In this document: positions 54,339 through 62,453 of the stretch, in pieces
Numbering within the stretch: position 1 is the first letter of the stretch
How the letters are laid out: the number at the start of each line of letters is the position of its first letter
Source: an uncultured bacterium
Lineage (GTDB): Bacteria > Actinomycetota > Actinomycetes > S36-B12 > CAIYMF01
Reading direction: 5' to 3'
Length of the DNA stretch: 64,000 nt
Assembly: GCA_903927265.1 (NCBI GenBank)
Contig: CAIYMF010000312.1
Coordinates: forward strand, 1-64,000
Position numbers and translations under genes: made by a program
The notes under the pieces: generated by a model
The model's database searches: none
What the model was told of the DNA's origin: nothing
What the model saw: the letters and a program-made list of their open reading frames with translations, nothing else

Positions 54339-55367
54339 ATGACAACCAGGGTCCTGATTGTGGGAGCGGGCGCCATCGGTGGCGTTACCGCAGCGCGGTT
54401 GAGTCGCGCAGGATGCAATGTCACCGTTCTTGATGCGCATGCCGAACATGTGCGCCTCATGTGTTCGCCCGGACTTCGTTTCGACGAACTCGGTACCGAG
54501 TCGCAGATTGTGATCGATGCGGTGTCGAGTGCCGATCAACTCACAGGCACCTTCGACTACGCCTTGGTCTACCTCAAGGCGCCGTTCATCGAGGTTGCAT
54601 TGACCCCGTTGCTCGAACGAAACCTCGTGACGAACTACGTCTCATTCGGCAATGGTCTGGTACAGCAGTCAGTGACCGACGTGGTGGGCCCCGAGCGACT
54701 CATCATTGGAATTGTCGAGTGGGGCGCAACCAACCTCGGACCCGGTCATGTGCGACAGACAACCGTCGCGCCCTTTGTCATCGGTGAAGTCGACGGCACG
54801 ATCACAGACCGTCTGGTGAAGCTCGGTGAGGTGCTCGAAAACGCTGCTGATGTCCGCCTCTCCTCGGCAATTTATGGGCAGGTATGGGCCAAGTTGCTGC
54901 TCAACAGCACGTTCTCGGGCCTTGGCGCTGTGACTGGCATGGTGTACGCCGACGTCATGGAGCAACCCGATGGCCACGACATCGCATTCGCGATGTGGAC
55001 TGAAGGCCACGCAGTAGCGACGGCGTTGGGAGTCGAACTCGACGATGTCGCGGGGGTGCACGCCGATCGACTCGTCGTTCGGCGCCCCGGTGATGTCGCG
55101 GGAGCTGAGGAAGCGCTCACCCAATTGATGGCACGGCTTGGGCCGACGAAGGCGTCCATGCTTCAAGATCTCGAGCGCGGCGCATCGACAGAGGTTGACG
55201 TCATCAATGGGGGAGTCGTGCGCGAAGCACACGACGTGGGCGTACCCGCGCCGCTGAACCAGTGCATCGTCGACATCGTGCACGCATGCGAAGCCGGTAC
55301 TCGAACACCGGGGCCCGACAATCTTGACGATTTGCGCGCCCTCCTCAAACAGACACACACTCACTAG
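54339..55367 (+). CDS. Ketopantoate reductase family protein (ApbA/PanE-like)
   Basis: NADP-binding reductase of 342 residues: VLIVGAGAIGGVTAARL at the N-terminus, catalytic Lys in QVWAKLLLNSTFSGL, and a C-terminal helical domain with STEVDVINGGVV. Family members reduce 2-oxo acids such as ketopantoate. In this setting a different 2-oxo or 3-oxo acid substrate is likely. ATG 54339 lies after GGGGGGA. The 179-bp gap to the divergent lactonase gene contains no evident gene. Confidence 0.88.
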   Translation: MTTRVLIVGAGAIGGVTAARLSRAGCNVTVLDAHAEHVRLMCSPGLRFDELGTESQIVIDAVSSADQLTGTFDYALVYLKAPFIEVALTPLLERNLVTNYVSFGNGLVQQSVTDVVGPERLIIGIVEWGATNLGPGHVRQTTVAPFVIGEVDGTITDRLVKLGEVLENAADVRLSSAIYGQVWAKLLLNSTFSGLGAVTGMVYADVMEQPDGHDIAFAMWTEGHAVATALGVELDDVAGVHADRLVVRRPGDVAGAEEALTQLMARLGPTKASMLQDLERGASTEVDVINGGVVREAHDVGVPAPLNQCIVDIVHACEAGTRTPGPDNLDDLRALLKQTHTH

Positions 55368-55403
55368 TACGTCAAAGTACGCAACCAGAAATGAGGCATT
55401 CCC

Positions 55404-56333
55404 ATGGATGACAAGGTCATCATCACCTGCGCCCTCACCGGCGGCATGACAGTGCCGGCCCAGAGCGCGGCAATTCCTGTCACGGTCGATCAGATCGTTG
55501 AAGATGGCCTGCGTGCCGCCGAGGCAGGTGCCTCGGTGCTACACATTCACGTGCGCGAAGAAGCCACAGGACGCCCCGTGGCTGACCTCGAACTGTTCGA
55601 CGCCGTGTTGTCGCGACTCAAGGCACAAACTGACGCCGTGTTGCAGCCAACCACCGGCGGCGGCCGCGGAATGACCGTCATTGAGCGCGGCGCTATCGTG
55701 CCTCGATTCCGTCCGGAAATGGCGACGCTCAACGCGGGTAGTTTCAACTTCGGGCTCTACCCGATCCTGCAGCGCGACTTGAATTTCCAGGAGTGGGAGG
55801 TCGACTACCTCGAAGGTACCCGCGACTACATCTTCAAAAACACCTTCGCTGATGTCACGTACCTCAAGGGGCTCATGGACGAAGCGGGTACGAAACCCGA
55901 GATCGAGATCTACGACGTTGGTCACCTGTTCAACCTTCGCCAGCTGATCAAGGAAGGTGTGGTCACCCCGCCCTTCAATCTTCAGTTTGTGCTCGGTGTT
56001 CTCGGCGCCAACATGGTCGAACCCGATCAACTGATTCATATGCTGCGTACAGCCGAGCGGCTCTTCGGTTCCGGTAACTTCACCTGGTCGGCGGCGGGCG
56101 TGGGCTACCCCGGTGAGTTCCAATTGGTGGCACTGGGTCTGATGATGGGCGGCAACGTACGCGTTGGCCTCGAAGACAATCTGCGCGTGCGCCGTACTGC
56201 CGCGGCCAAGTCGAACGTTGAGTTGGTTGAGAAGGCTGTGGCACTGGCAGCCATGTTCGACCGCACGCCTGCGACTCCAGCGGAGGCTCGCGCGGTGCTC
56301 GGCCTCAAGGGTTCGGAGGACACCGATTTCTAG
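55404..56333 (+). CDS. BKACE family beta-keto acid cleavage enzyme (DUF849)
   Basis: Zinc TIM-barrel enzyme of 309 residues that condenses a beta-keto acid with acetyl-CoA and cleaves it to acetoacetate and an acyl-CoA. Signature: ITCALTGG, zinc ligands in LHIHVRE (His47, His49), a distal Glu in VRVGLEDNL. The founding member, Kce, acts on 3-keto-5-aminohexanoate, but the family is broad. ATG 55404 follows a weak site. It lies after the ketopantoate-reductase-like gene and probably feeds CoA metabolism from the local pathway. Confidence 0.93.
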   Translation: MDDKVIITCALTGGMTVPAQSAAIPVTVDQIVEDGLRAAEAGASVLHIHVREEATGRPVADLELFDAVLSRLKAQTDAVLQPTTGGGRGMTVIERGAIVPRFRPEMATLNAGSFNFGLYPILQRDLNFQEWEVDYLEGTRDYIFKNTFADVTYLKGLMDEAGTKPEIEIYDVGHLFNLRQLIKEGVVTPPFNLQFVLGVLGANMVEPDQLIHMLRTAERLFGSGNFTWSAAGVGYPGEFQLVALGLMMGGNVRVGLEDNLRVRRTAAAKSNVELVEKAVALAAMFDRTPATPAEARAVLGLKGSEDTDF

Positions 56334-56349
56334 TTCGACGGCAGGCCGG

Positions 56350-56859
56350 TTGATCGCCCTCGGCGATCGAGCTCCGGCCATCGACGCGACCGCGTGGATC
56401 GCTCCTGGTGCCCTGTGCATCGGGAGCGTCACGGTCGGTGCAGCGAGCAGCATTTGGTACACCACGGTGATGCGCGCTGACAGTGACACGATCACCATTG
56501 GAGCGGGAACCAACATTCAAGACGGCTGCGTGGTGCATGCCGATCCTGAACTTCCTGTGGTGGTGGGAAACGACGTGTCGGTGGGGCATCGAGTGGTGCT
56601 TCACGGTTGCACCGTTGAAGACGCGTGCCTGATCGGTATGGGCGCGGTGGTGCTCAATGGCGCCTCCATCGGAACAGGAACGATCGTGGCGGCTGGAGCC
56701 GTGGTACTCGAAGGCGCTGTCATTCCGCCGAATTCGTTAGTAGCGGGTGTGCCGGGCAAGGTGCGGCGTGAGACAACGGCAGAAGAACGTGAGGGAATCC
56801 TCGACAATGCAGCGACGTACCGCGCGTTGACAGCTGAGCATTCCGCGATTGATGTGTGA
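56350..56859 (+). CDS. Gamma-carbonic anhydrase-like hexapeptide protein
   Basis: Left-handed beta-helix protein of 169 residues made of hexapeptide repeats, with the three His ligands typical of gamma-carbonic anhydrase (VVHADP, VGHRVVLHG) and a C-terminal helix. PaaY-like relatives are thioesterase/anhydrase-type proteins in aromatic-acid pathways. Start is uncertain: TTG 56350 fits the domain boundary, with only weak ribosome signal. 16 bp behind the BKACE gene. Confidence 0.82.
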   Translation: MIALGDRAPAIDATAWIAPGALCIGSVTVGAASSIWYTTVMRADSDTITIGAGTNIQDGCVVHADPELPVVVGNDVSVGHRVVLHGCTVEDACLIGMGAVVLNGASIGTGTIVAAGAVVLEGAVIPPNSLVAGVPGKVRRETTAEEREGILDNAATYRALTAEHSAIDV

Positions 56860-56910
56860 TCGGTTCGCGAACGAGACGTCAGGCGATTGCCGGCGGGAAG
56901 GAAGGGCGCA

Positions 56911-57864
56911 ATGACGCAGGAAATCAATATCGAGTTGGTGCGCGAGATGGCGCTGAAGTACCGCAACTGGGGACGATGGGGTGCTGACGACCAGCTCGGT
57001 TCGCTCAACTTTGTCACCGATGAGATGCGCGCGCACGCGATGACATTGCCGCGCCGTGGGAAGGTGTTCTCTCTCGCGTTGCCCCTTGATGTCAACGGCC
57101 CGATGGTCGGCGCGCACGGCCGCGTTAACCCCTATCACTTCATGATTTGGGACGGCGGCGATTTCGAGGCGGGCGCACAGGACTTCATCTCCGCGATGCG
57201 TTACACCGATGATGCCGTGTTCCTCGTGCTGCAAAGTTCGACCCAATGGGATTCGCTCGCTCACATCTTCTTCGACGGTCAGATGTACAACGGGCACGGT
57301 CCTGAGAAGGTGTCGAGTCGCGGGGCGTCGGTCAACAGCATGACCAACGTGCGCGACAAGGCGGTAGGCCGCGGGGTGCTGCTCGACATCGCGCGCTACA
57401 AGGAGTTGCCCTGGCTTCCGACAAGTTACGCGATCACCAAGGAAGACCTCGAGGGCTGTGCTCAGAAGCAAGGTGTTGAGGTTGGTGAGGGTGACTTCGT
57501 GCTGTTGCGCACCGGTCAGATGGCCGAGCGGCGCGCGGCTGGTTCGTGGGGTGATTACGCCGGTGGCCCGGCACCTGGAATGGGCATCACCTGCGCCGAC
57601 TACTTCTGCCCTCGCAATGTTGCTGCGGTCGCGACCGACACCTGGGGCACCGAGGTACTTCCGAACGAGACACCGGATGTTTTCCAGCCCCTGCACTGCA
57701 TCATGCTCGTGAACGCAGGAATCATCCTGGGTGAGATGTGGGATATGGAGGAACTTGCCGAAGATTGTGCGGCTGAAGGCACCTACGACTTCCTGCTCGT
57801 GGCGCCACCGCTCACGATCACCGGTTCGGTCGGTTCTCCCGTCAACCCGCAGATCATGCGCTAG
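56911..57864 (+). CDS. Cyclase family protein, copy 4
   Basis: PF04199-type protein of 317 residues, closest to copy 1: both begin with a NWGxWGxDDxxGSLNY-like stretch and have a modified metal region (SSTQWDSLAHIFFDG here). It retains TDTWGTEV and the C-terminal GSVGSPVNPQIMR. ATG 56911 follows GGAAGGAAGGG. It precedes a DUF6282-type amidohydrolase by 39 bp. Probable ring- or lactone-opening hydrolase. Confidence 0.88.
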   Translation: MTQEINIELVREMALKYRNWGRWGADDQLGSLNFVTDEMRAHAMTLPRRGKVFSLALPLDVNGPMVGAHGRVNPYHFMIWDGGDFEAGAQDFISAMRYTDDAVFLVLQSSTQWDSLAHIFFDGQMYNGHGPEKVSSRGASVNSMTNVRDKAVGRGVLLDIARYKELPWLPTSYAITKEDLEGCAQKQGVEVGEGDFVLLRTGQMAERRAAGSWGDYAGGPAPGMGITCADYFCPRNVAAVATDTWGTEVLPNETPDVFQPLHCIMLVNAGIILGEMWDMEELAEDCAAEGTYDFLLVAPPLTITGSVGSPVNPQIMR

Positions 57865-57903
57865 CCGTTTGTTGCGTTCGGCTACTTCACTGAAGGACAT
57901 GCG

Positions 57904-58785
57904 ATGACTGCCAGTAAGTACGACGATCTGACGCGCAGCATGCTCCGCGGCGCAATCGATATGCACATTCACTCAGCACCCGACATATTCCCGCGGTCGG
58001 TCGACGCGATCGAGGCAGCGCGGCAGGCCAAAGATGCGGGGATGGAAGCGATCGTGCTCAAGAGTCATTCCACCGATACGGCTGCGCGTGCAGAGTTGGC
58101 GGCAACGCACACCGGGATGCAGGTCTATGGCGGGGTGTCACTCAACTATCCGGTCGGTGGGCTGAACCCGTATGCGGTGCTGGAGTCGGCGCGACAGGGT
58201 GGTCGGGTCGTCTGGTTCCCGACACTCTGCGCGACCCACTTCTTGGCCCATGCCGAAAATGTGCCGGTACTGCGCGAGAAGTCACCCGTCGGAAGTCCGG
58301 GACTCACGCTGACCAACGACGATGGCACGCTTCGCCCCGAAATCGAAGACGTGCTCCAGCTCGTACTCGAATACGACATGGTGCTGTGCTCGGGTCACGT
58401 CACTCCGGGCGATGCGATTGCTGCTTTCGCGCGAGCGAAGGAAATCGGCATCACTCGTTTGGTCGTCACGCACCCGCATGCCCTCTTCGTGGGTGCTGAG
58501 GTCGAGCAGATGAAGACGCTGGCGGCACTGGGCGCTATGAATGAAATGCACTACGCCTTTGTCACTGCCATCATCAACCCGCCGCAGACGATGGAATACA
58601 TCGCCGAGACCATTCGTGCGGTGGGAGTCGACAATTGCTACCTCGCGACCGACGGTGGTCAGAAGATCAATCCTGTTCCCGTTGAAGCACTGCGCTTGTT
58701 CATGGTCGGAATGCTCGAGCAAGGCTTCACCGAAGATGAAGTGCGCTACATGGTTGCTGATGCACCCCGCAAGATTCTGTTCTGA
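57904..58785 (+). CDS. DUF6282-type amidohydrolase-like protein
   Basis: Protein of 293 residues with the metal-binding opening DMHIHSAPD, then SHSTDTAARA, CSGHVTPGDA and THPHALF, a TIM-barrel metal-hydrolase pattern assigned to DUF6282. Function of the family is not known to me. ATG 57904 follows GAAGGA. Placement after a cyclase-family gene suggests consecutive hydrolytic steps on one compound. Confidence 0.85.
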   Translation: MTASKYDDLTRSMLRGAIDMHIHSAPDIFPRSVDAIEAARQAKDAGMEAIVLKSHSTDTAARAELAATHTGMQVYGGVSLNYPVGGLNPYAVLESARQGGRVVWFPTLCATHFLAHAENVPVLREKSPVGSPGLTLTNDDGTLRPEIEDVLQLVLEYDMVLCSGHVTPGDAIAAFARAKEIGITRLVVTHPHALFVGAEVEQMKTLAALGAMNEMHYAFVTAIINPPQTMEYIAETIRAVGVDNCYLATDGGQKINPVPVEALRLFMVGMLEQGFTEDEVRYMVADAPRKILF

Positions 58786-58815
58786 TCACCACTCGCTCAC
58801 TCGCTAGGAGTTACG

Positions 58816-59124
58816 TTGTCCGTTCTTCACGTTGCCATCTTCCGCTTCAACGAGGGAGTTACCGACGAACAGGTTGAGTGGTTCACTGACGGCTTGATTG
58901 CCTTGAAGGCACAGATGCCGATGCTGCTCTCGTTCCGGTTTGGCCGCGACCTTGGCATCCGCAACGGCAACTACGACTATGGCGTCGTGGCTGAACTTGA
59001 GGGGTCCGAGTTGGTCGACGTCTACCTCGATCATCCGCTGCATCAAGTGTTCGTCGAGGACTACGTCAAAGTGATGGTGGCTGAGCGACGTGCCGTGCAG
59101 GTCAACAACTTGTCGGGTCGCTAA
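58816..59124 (+). CDS. Dabb domain (stress-responsive alpha/beta barrel) protein
   Basis: Single Dabb domain of 102 residues: VLHVAIFRFNEGVTDEQV, SFRFGRDLG, YDYGVVAELEG, and DHPLHQVFVEDYV. Dabb proteins form ferredoxin-like dimers and occur as small enzymes or accessory proteins in ring-modifying pathways. TTG 58816 follows TAGGAG. 30 bp after the amidohydrolase, last gene of this block. Confidence 0.85.
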   Translation: MSVLHVAIFRFNEGVTDEQVEWFTDGLIALKAQMPMLLSFRFGRDLGIRNGNYDYGVVAELEGSELVDVYLDHPLHQVFVEDYVKVMVAERRAVQVNNLSGR

Positions 59125-59266
59125 AACCCGCTGTCCAACTGACGGGCAACGCCGCGTTCTGATCGCTAGGGTCTGGTGATGCCCGAGACTTGGATCACTC
59201 GTCGACATTGAGCGTGACGTTGATTCTGGGATTCGGTCGGCCCTGGGAACTCGATCCTTCGGCGCG

Positions 59267-60307
59267 TTAGCGGGTGGGCGTGAGGGTAGGAATGCCGAGT
59301 TGCTGGCCGAGGGTTGCGTAGATTTCACCGATGTGATCGGCGTTTTCTCCGTCAACAGTCACCAGGTCATGCTTGATGGCAAGGTCGCTCGGAAACTCGT
59401 AGGTGTCGATCTGTGTTGTTACAGATGACATCGCCTTCTCATAGGAGTCAATCGGCGCGTTGCTGACCGCTCCGTCGTTTGCGTTGGTGACGATGAGCAG
59501 TCGCTCGAGTGGAACGGTACGAGTGACATCGATCTGGGCGTCACGGCCGAGTGCGAGGAAGGCCCCGAGCGAACGCAATGAATACCGCGGATAGGCGTAC
59601 GCAGGAGTTGCCAGTTTCTCTTTCTGCTCACCGTCCCACCACAAATAATAGTCAGGGACGTAACGAGCAACGCGGGCGATCGGCGCAACTGCGAGCGCAG
59701 GGATCGCTTTCGGCATCATGAGAGGCGCGATGACGTCTGCCTCGGCCACGTCATTGCGGTGTGCTCCTGCCCATGCAGCCAAAGCGCCGCCGGCCGACAG
59801 GCCCGCCACCGTGATTCGGTCACCAAGCCCGGCGGCAATGTTGATCGCGTTGTCGGTGGCTCGCGCAAGATCTTGAGGTGTGACGTCAGTCGGGGTCGTG
59901 GTGAGCCGGTCGGCAAGTCCGTGGCCGGGAAGGCGTGGCACCACGACGTTGTATCCCGCGGCCGCGTACGCTTTCGCGACCGATCGGAATTGTGCTGGGC
60001 AACTCGTGAATCCGTGCAGCAGGACGACCGATCTCGCTTCCTTCTTGCCCGAGTCGATCACAATCGATCGACAGTCGGGGTTGACGTCTGAACCGTCTGC
60101 TTCGGTGAGTGCAGTGGCGAGGGTTACTGCCTGATCGTGTGCCGCCGCGGGGTCAGCGTGGCTGGTCAGATCGCCATCGAGCAGCGGCGTGAATCCGGCG
60201 ATAGCGATCACTGCGGCAACGACGACCACCACTGCGAGCGCCAAGACAGCGATGCGACGGCCCCAACGGGGCTGCTGCGACGGTTGCTCGGAGGTGTGGT
60301 CGGTCAT
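59267..60307 (-). CDS. Membrane-anchored alpha/beta hydrolase (lysophospholipase/carboxylesterase-like)
   Basis: Protein of 346 residues with one N-terminal membrane anchor (about 18-40, VLALAVVVVVAAVIAIAG) after a basic RWGRR stretch, so the hydrolase domain faces outside. Nucleophile elbow GLSAGGAL, oxyanion region LHGFTSCPAQF, and a C-terminal His in the DHIGEIYA area. It may be an esterase or lipase. ATG 60307 follows AAGGAG. It is 4 bp behind the HxlR regulator. The 142-bp gap to the Dabb gene (59125-59266) shows nothing notable. Confidence 0.88.
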   Translation of the reverse strand: MTDHTSEQPSQQPRWGRRIAVLALAVVVVVAAVIAIAGFTPLLDGDLTSHADPAAAHDQAVTLATALTEADGSDVNPDCRSIVIDSGKKEARSVVLLHGFTSCPAQFRSVAKAYAAAGYNVVVPRLPGHGLADRLTTTPTDVTPQDLARATDNAINIAAGLGDRITVAGLSAGGALAAWAGAHRNDVAEADVIAPLMMPKAIPALAVAPIARVARYVPDYYLWWDGEQKEKLATPAYAYPRYSLRSLGAFLALGRDAQIDVTRTVPLERLLIVTNANDGAVSNAPIDSYEKAMSSVTTQIDTYEFPSDLAIKHDLVTVDGENADHIGEIYATLGQQLGIPTLTPTR

Positions 60308-60311
60308 GGGG

Positions 60312-60692
60312 TCAGACTCCTTGGTCGTAGCGACGTTGGCTTGAATCGATCTGGTCGTGATGCTCGACCGCCCAGTCGGCAAGCGCCGTCACCGGGCCGA
60401 TCATCGTGTGCCCGAGGTCGGTCAATTCGTATTCGACGCGCGGTGGAATCTCAGCATAGGCGGTGCGCTGCACAAGGCCGTCGCGTTCAAGCTTGCGCAG
60501 GGTGAGTGTGAGCATCCGTTGGCTGATTCCATCAACGGCGGATTTGAGAGCGGTGAACCGTTGCGGTCCCCCACTCAGGATCGCGATGACCAGCAAACTC
60601 CATTTATCGCCCAGCCGGTCAAAGGTCAGGCGAACGACGCGACAGTGTTCGCTGTCACCCAACTGAGCGTGGGAGTAGGTGGGCTGTGCCAT
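60312..60692 (-). CDS. HxlR family transcriptional regulator
   Basis: Winged-helix regulator of 126 residues: DKWSLLVIAILSGGPQRFTAL, ISQRMLTLTLRKLERDGLV, and ELTDLGHTMIGPV. Family members respond to electrophiles or redox signals, sometimes by a cysteine; one Cys is in DSEHCRVV. ATG 60692 follows GGAGG. Divergent from the DoxX gene, with an inverted repeat between them, so it likely controls that gene and its own hydrolase partner. Confidence 0.92.
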   Translation of the reverse strand: MAQPTYSHAQLGDSEHCRVVRLTFDRLGDKWSLLVIAILSGGPQRFTALKSAVDGISQRMLTLTLRKLERDGLVQRTAYAEIPPRVEYELTDLGHTMIGPVTALADWAVEHHDQIDSSQRRYDQGV

Positions 60693-60742
60693 GGTCACCT
60701 CCATGTGCCTGAGGCACGTTGCTGTCCCCGCGGGGATGCCTC

Positions 60743-60774
60743 TATTGTTACCCAAAGTACCTGTAGGAACAATA
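60743..60774. promoter_or_regulatory. Inverted repeat, candidate HxlR operator
   Basis: TATTGTT at 60743-60749 and AACAATA at 60768-60774 form a perfect inverted repeat with an 18-bp spacer, in the AT-rich intergenic region between HxlR and DoxX. A second pair, GTTAC at 60747 and GTAAC at 60776, overlaps it. Placement suits an operator for the divergent pair. Confidence 0.55.
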
Positions 60775-60794
60775 AGTAACTATTGAGGAGTCTC

Positions 60795-61145
60795 GTGAGT
60801 ATCGTTCTGGTCATCGCCGCTGTGTTACTCGGAATCGCCGCAATCGGTTCGGCGTTCGGCAAACTCAGTCGCAATCCCAAGGTCGTTGAAAGCATGCACA
60901 GCGTGGGAGTCACCGACCCCCAGATGCGCGGCCTTGCGGTGCTCGAGATTCTGGGTGCGCTCGGACTGTTGCTCGGCATCTGGCTGCCATGGCTCGGCGT
61001 ACTCGCGGCCGCCTGCCTGACCCTCTATTTCCTTGGCGCACTCATCGCTCACCTGCGTGCCAAGCAGGGACTGAAGGAAACTGCTGCGCCGATCGCGTTG
61101 GCGTTGCTGGCCCTGATCACCACCGTGTTGGAACTCAAGCGCTGA
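60795..61145 (+). CDS. DoxX family membrane protein
   Basis: Integral membrane protein of 116 residues with four hydrophobic segments (IVLVIAAVLLGIAAIGSAF, GLAVLEILGALGLLLGIW, LGVLAAACLTLYFLGALI, ALALLALITTVL). The glycine-rich repeats and FGKLSRNPKVVESM fit DoxX-like proteins linked to redox or electrophile stress. GTG 60795 follows TTGAGGAG. Divergent from HxlR, a common pairing. Confidence 0.88.
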   Translation: MSIVLVIAAVLLGIAAIGSAFGKLSRNPKVVESMHSVGVTDPQMRGLAVLEILGALGLLLGIWLPWLGVLAAACLTLYFLGALIAHLRAKQGLKETAAPIALALLALITTVLELKR

Positions 61146-61180
61146 GCCTGGTCAGCGGAGCAGCGGCAGCGCCGAAAGCT

Positions 61181-61477
61181 TCAGTCGTTCCAGCTAATGA
61201 AGGGTGTGGCCCTCGACAGGTCAGCGGACTCGTGGGGGCGCCGATTCCATCGGTGCCACGCCCACGCGACTGATGCCACCTGCAGCATGAGGCCCACAAC
61301 CACGCACTCATTGATGGTGTACACCACAGCGGCCACGGTGATCAACACGGCGTAGAACATCAGGAGGGCGGGCGGCATCCACCAGGGCATGAGGTACTCG
61401 TGCTCTGGTGCAGAGCGCAATGGGCCCATGCGCGCCACGATGTCTTCGAAGACTGCTTGCTCTTCTTCTGGCAACAT
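61181..61477 (-). CDS. Small membrane protein, DUF3040-like
   Basis: Protein of 98 residues with an acidic N-terminus (MLPEEEQAVFEDIVARMG) and two hydrophobic segments (LLMFYAVLITVAAVVYTI, VVVGLMLQVASVAWAW), the shape of actinobacterial DUF3040 proteins. ATG 61477 follows GGAGG. Function unknown. It converges with DoxX. Confidence 0.65.
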   Translation of the reverse strand: MLPEEEQAVFEDIVARMGPLRSAPEHEYLMPWWMPPALLMFYAVLITVAAVVYTINECVVVGLMLQVASVAWAWHRWNRRPHESADLSRATPFISWND

Positions 61478-61568
61478 GACTACCTCCATCGGGCAATGCG
61501 AGGGCCTATCACACCACGTCTGTCGGTTCCCCGCCACTTGAAAATTCCGAGGCTGAGACACTGGGGGC

Positions 61569-62216
61569 ATGAGCGACCAGTTCACGGGATTCCCTGTCGA
61601 AGCCTTCGACCTCTACGAGCAGCTCGAGGCCAACAACAACAAGGCGTGGTGGACCGAGCATCGCGGCACCTATGAAACGTCAGTCAAGGCACCCCTCGTG
61701 GCTCTCACCGATGAACTTGAGCCCGAATTTGGTACGCCCAAACTCTTCCGGCCCTATAACGACCAACGCTTCAGTAAGGGCGCGCCACTCAAGACCCATC
61801 AGGGTGCGACGGTGATGCTCGAGGACGCGGTGGGACTCTACGTGCAGGTGTCGGCCGAAGGACTCATGGTCGCGGGCGGATGGTTTGCGCCGGCGGGCGA
61901 TCAGGTGCGCCGTTATCGCGAAGCCGTGGCGGGCGCTGGAGGTGTGGTTCTTGACACGTTGGTGAAGGCCTTACCGCGTACGTGGGATATCGATGGCAAT
62001 CAGTTGGCCACGCGTCCCAAGGGGTACGACGTTGATCACCCACGTATCGATTTGCTCCGTAACCGTCGGCTCACTGTGGCGCGACGCTACCCGGTTGAAC
62101 CGTGGTTGAGCACGCGCAAGGTGCTCACCACCGTACGTAAAGACTGGCGCTTGATGATGCCGCTATTGGAGTGGTTGGCCGATCACGTCGGTCCCGTTGA
62201 CGACCCTGGCGCATAA
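61569..62216 (+). CDS. DUF2461 family protein
   Basis: Soluble protein of 215 residues of the DUF2461 family: F-EAFDLYEQLEANNNKAWW, FRPYNDQRFSKGAPLKTH, YVQVSAEGLMVAGGWFAP, and PRIDLLRNRRLTVAR. No catalytic role is established. ATG 61569 lies a few bases after an AT-poor leader; no strong ribosome site. Followed 10 bp later by a small membrane protein gene. Confidence 0.88.
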   Translation: MSDQFTGFPVEAFDLYEQLEANNNKAWWTEHRGTYETSVKAPLVALTDELEPEFGTPKLFRPYNDQRFSKGAPLKTHQGATVMLEDAVGLYVQVSAEGLMVAGGWFAPAGDQVRRYREAVAGAGGVVLDTLVKALPRTWDIDGNQLATRPKGYDVDHPRIDLLRNRRLTVARRYPVEPWLSTRKVLTTVRKDWRLMMPLLEWLADHVGPVDDPGA

Positions 62217-62225
62217 GATTGAGGT

Positions 62226-62438
62226 ATGTCCAAGCGATCGTGGAATGAACTGACCCGACCACAGCAAACTGCCGTTGTTGTGTTGGGCGTCGTCGAAGTA
62301 GCGCTCACCACGATGGCGTTGATTGACCTTGCGCGCCGTCCCAGCGCTCTCGTACGTGGGCCCAAACTGGCGTGGGCAGTGGGATGCGTGGTGCAGCCCG
62401 TGGGGCCGATCGCCTATCTCGCTCTCGGTCGAAAGTAG
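62226..62438 (+). CDS. Small membrane protein, PLDc_N-like
   Basis: Protein of 70 residues with two hydrophobic helices (TAVVVLGVVEVALTTMALI and AWAVGCVVQPVGPIAYLALG), resembling the N-terminal PLDc_N module of phospholipase-D-like proteins (G-P-I-AYLxxGRK ending). ATG 62226 lies 10 bp after DUF2461. Function unknown. Confidence 0.75.
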   Translation: MSKRSWNELTRPQQTAVVVLGVVEVALTTMALIDLARRPSALVRGPKLAWAVGCVVQPVGPIAYLALGRK

Positions 62439-62453
62439 TTCTGCGTCAGCGCG

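Noticed and set aside
59125-59266. Possible small RNA or gene in the convergent gap
   Set aside because: No stable hairpin with terminator features and no open frame with a ribosome site.
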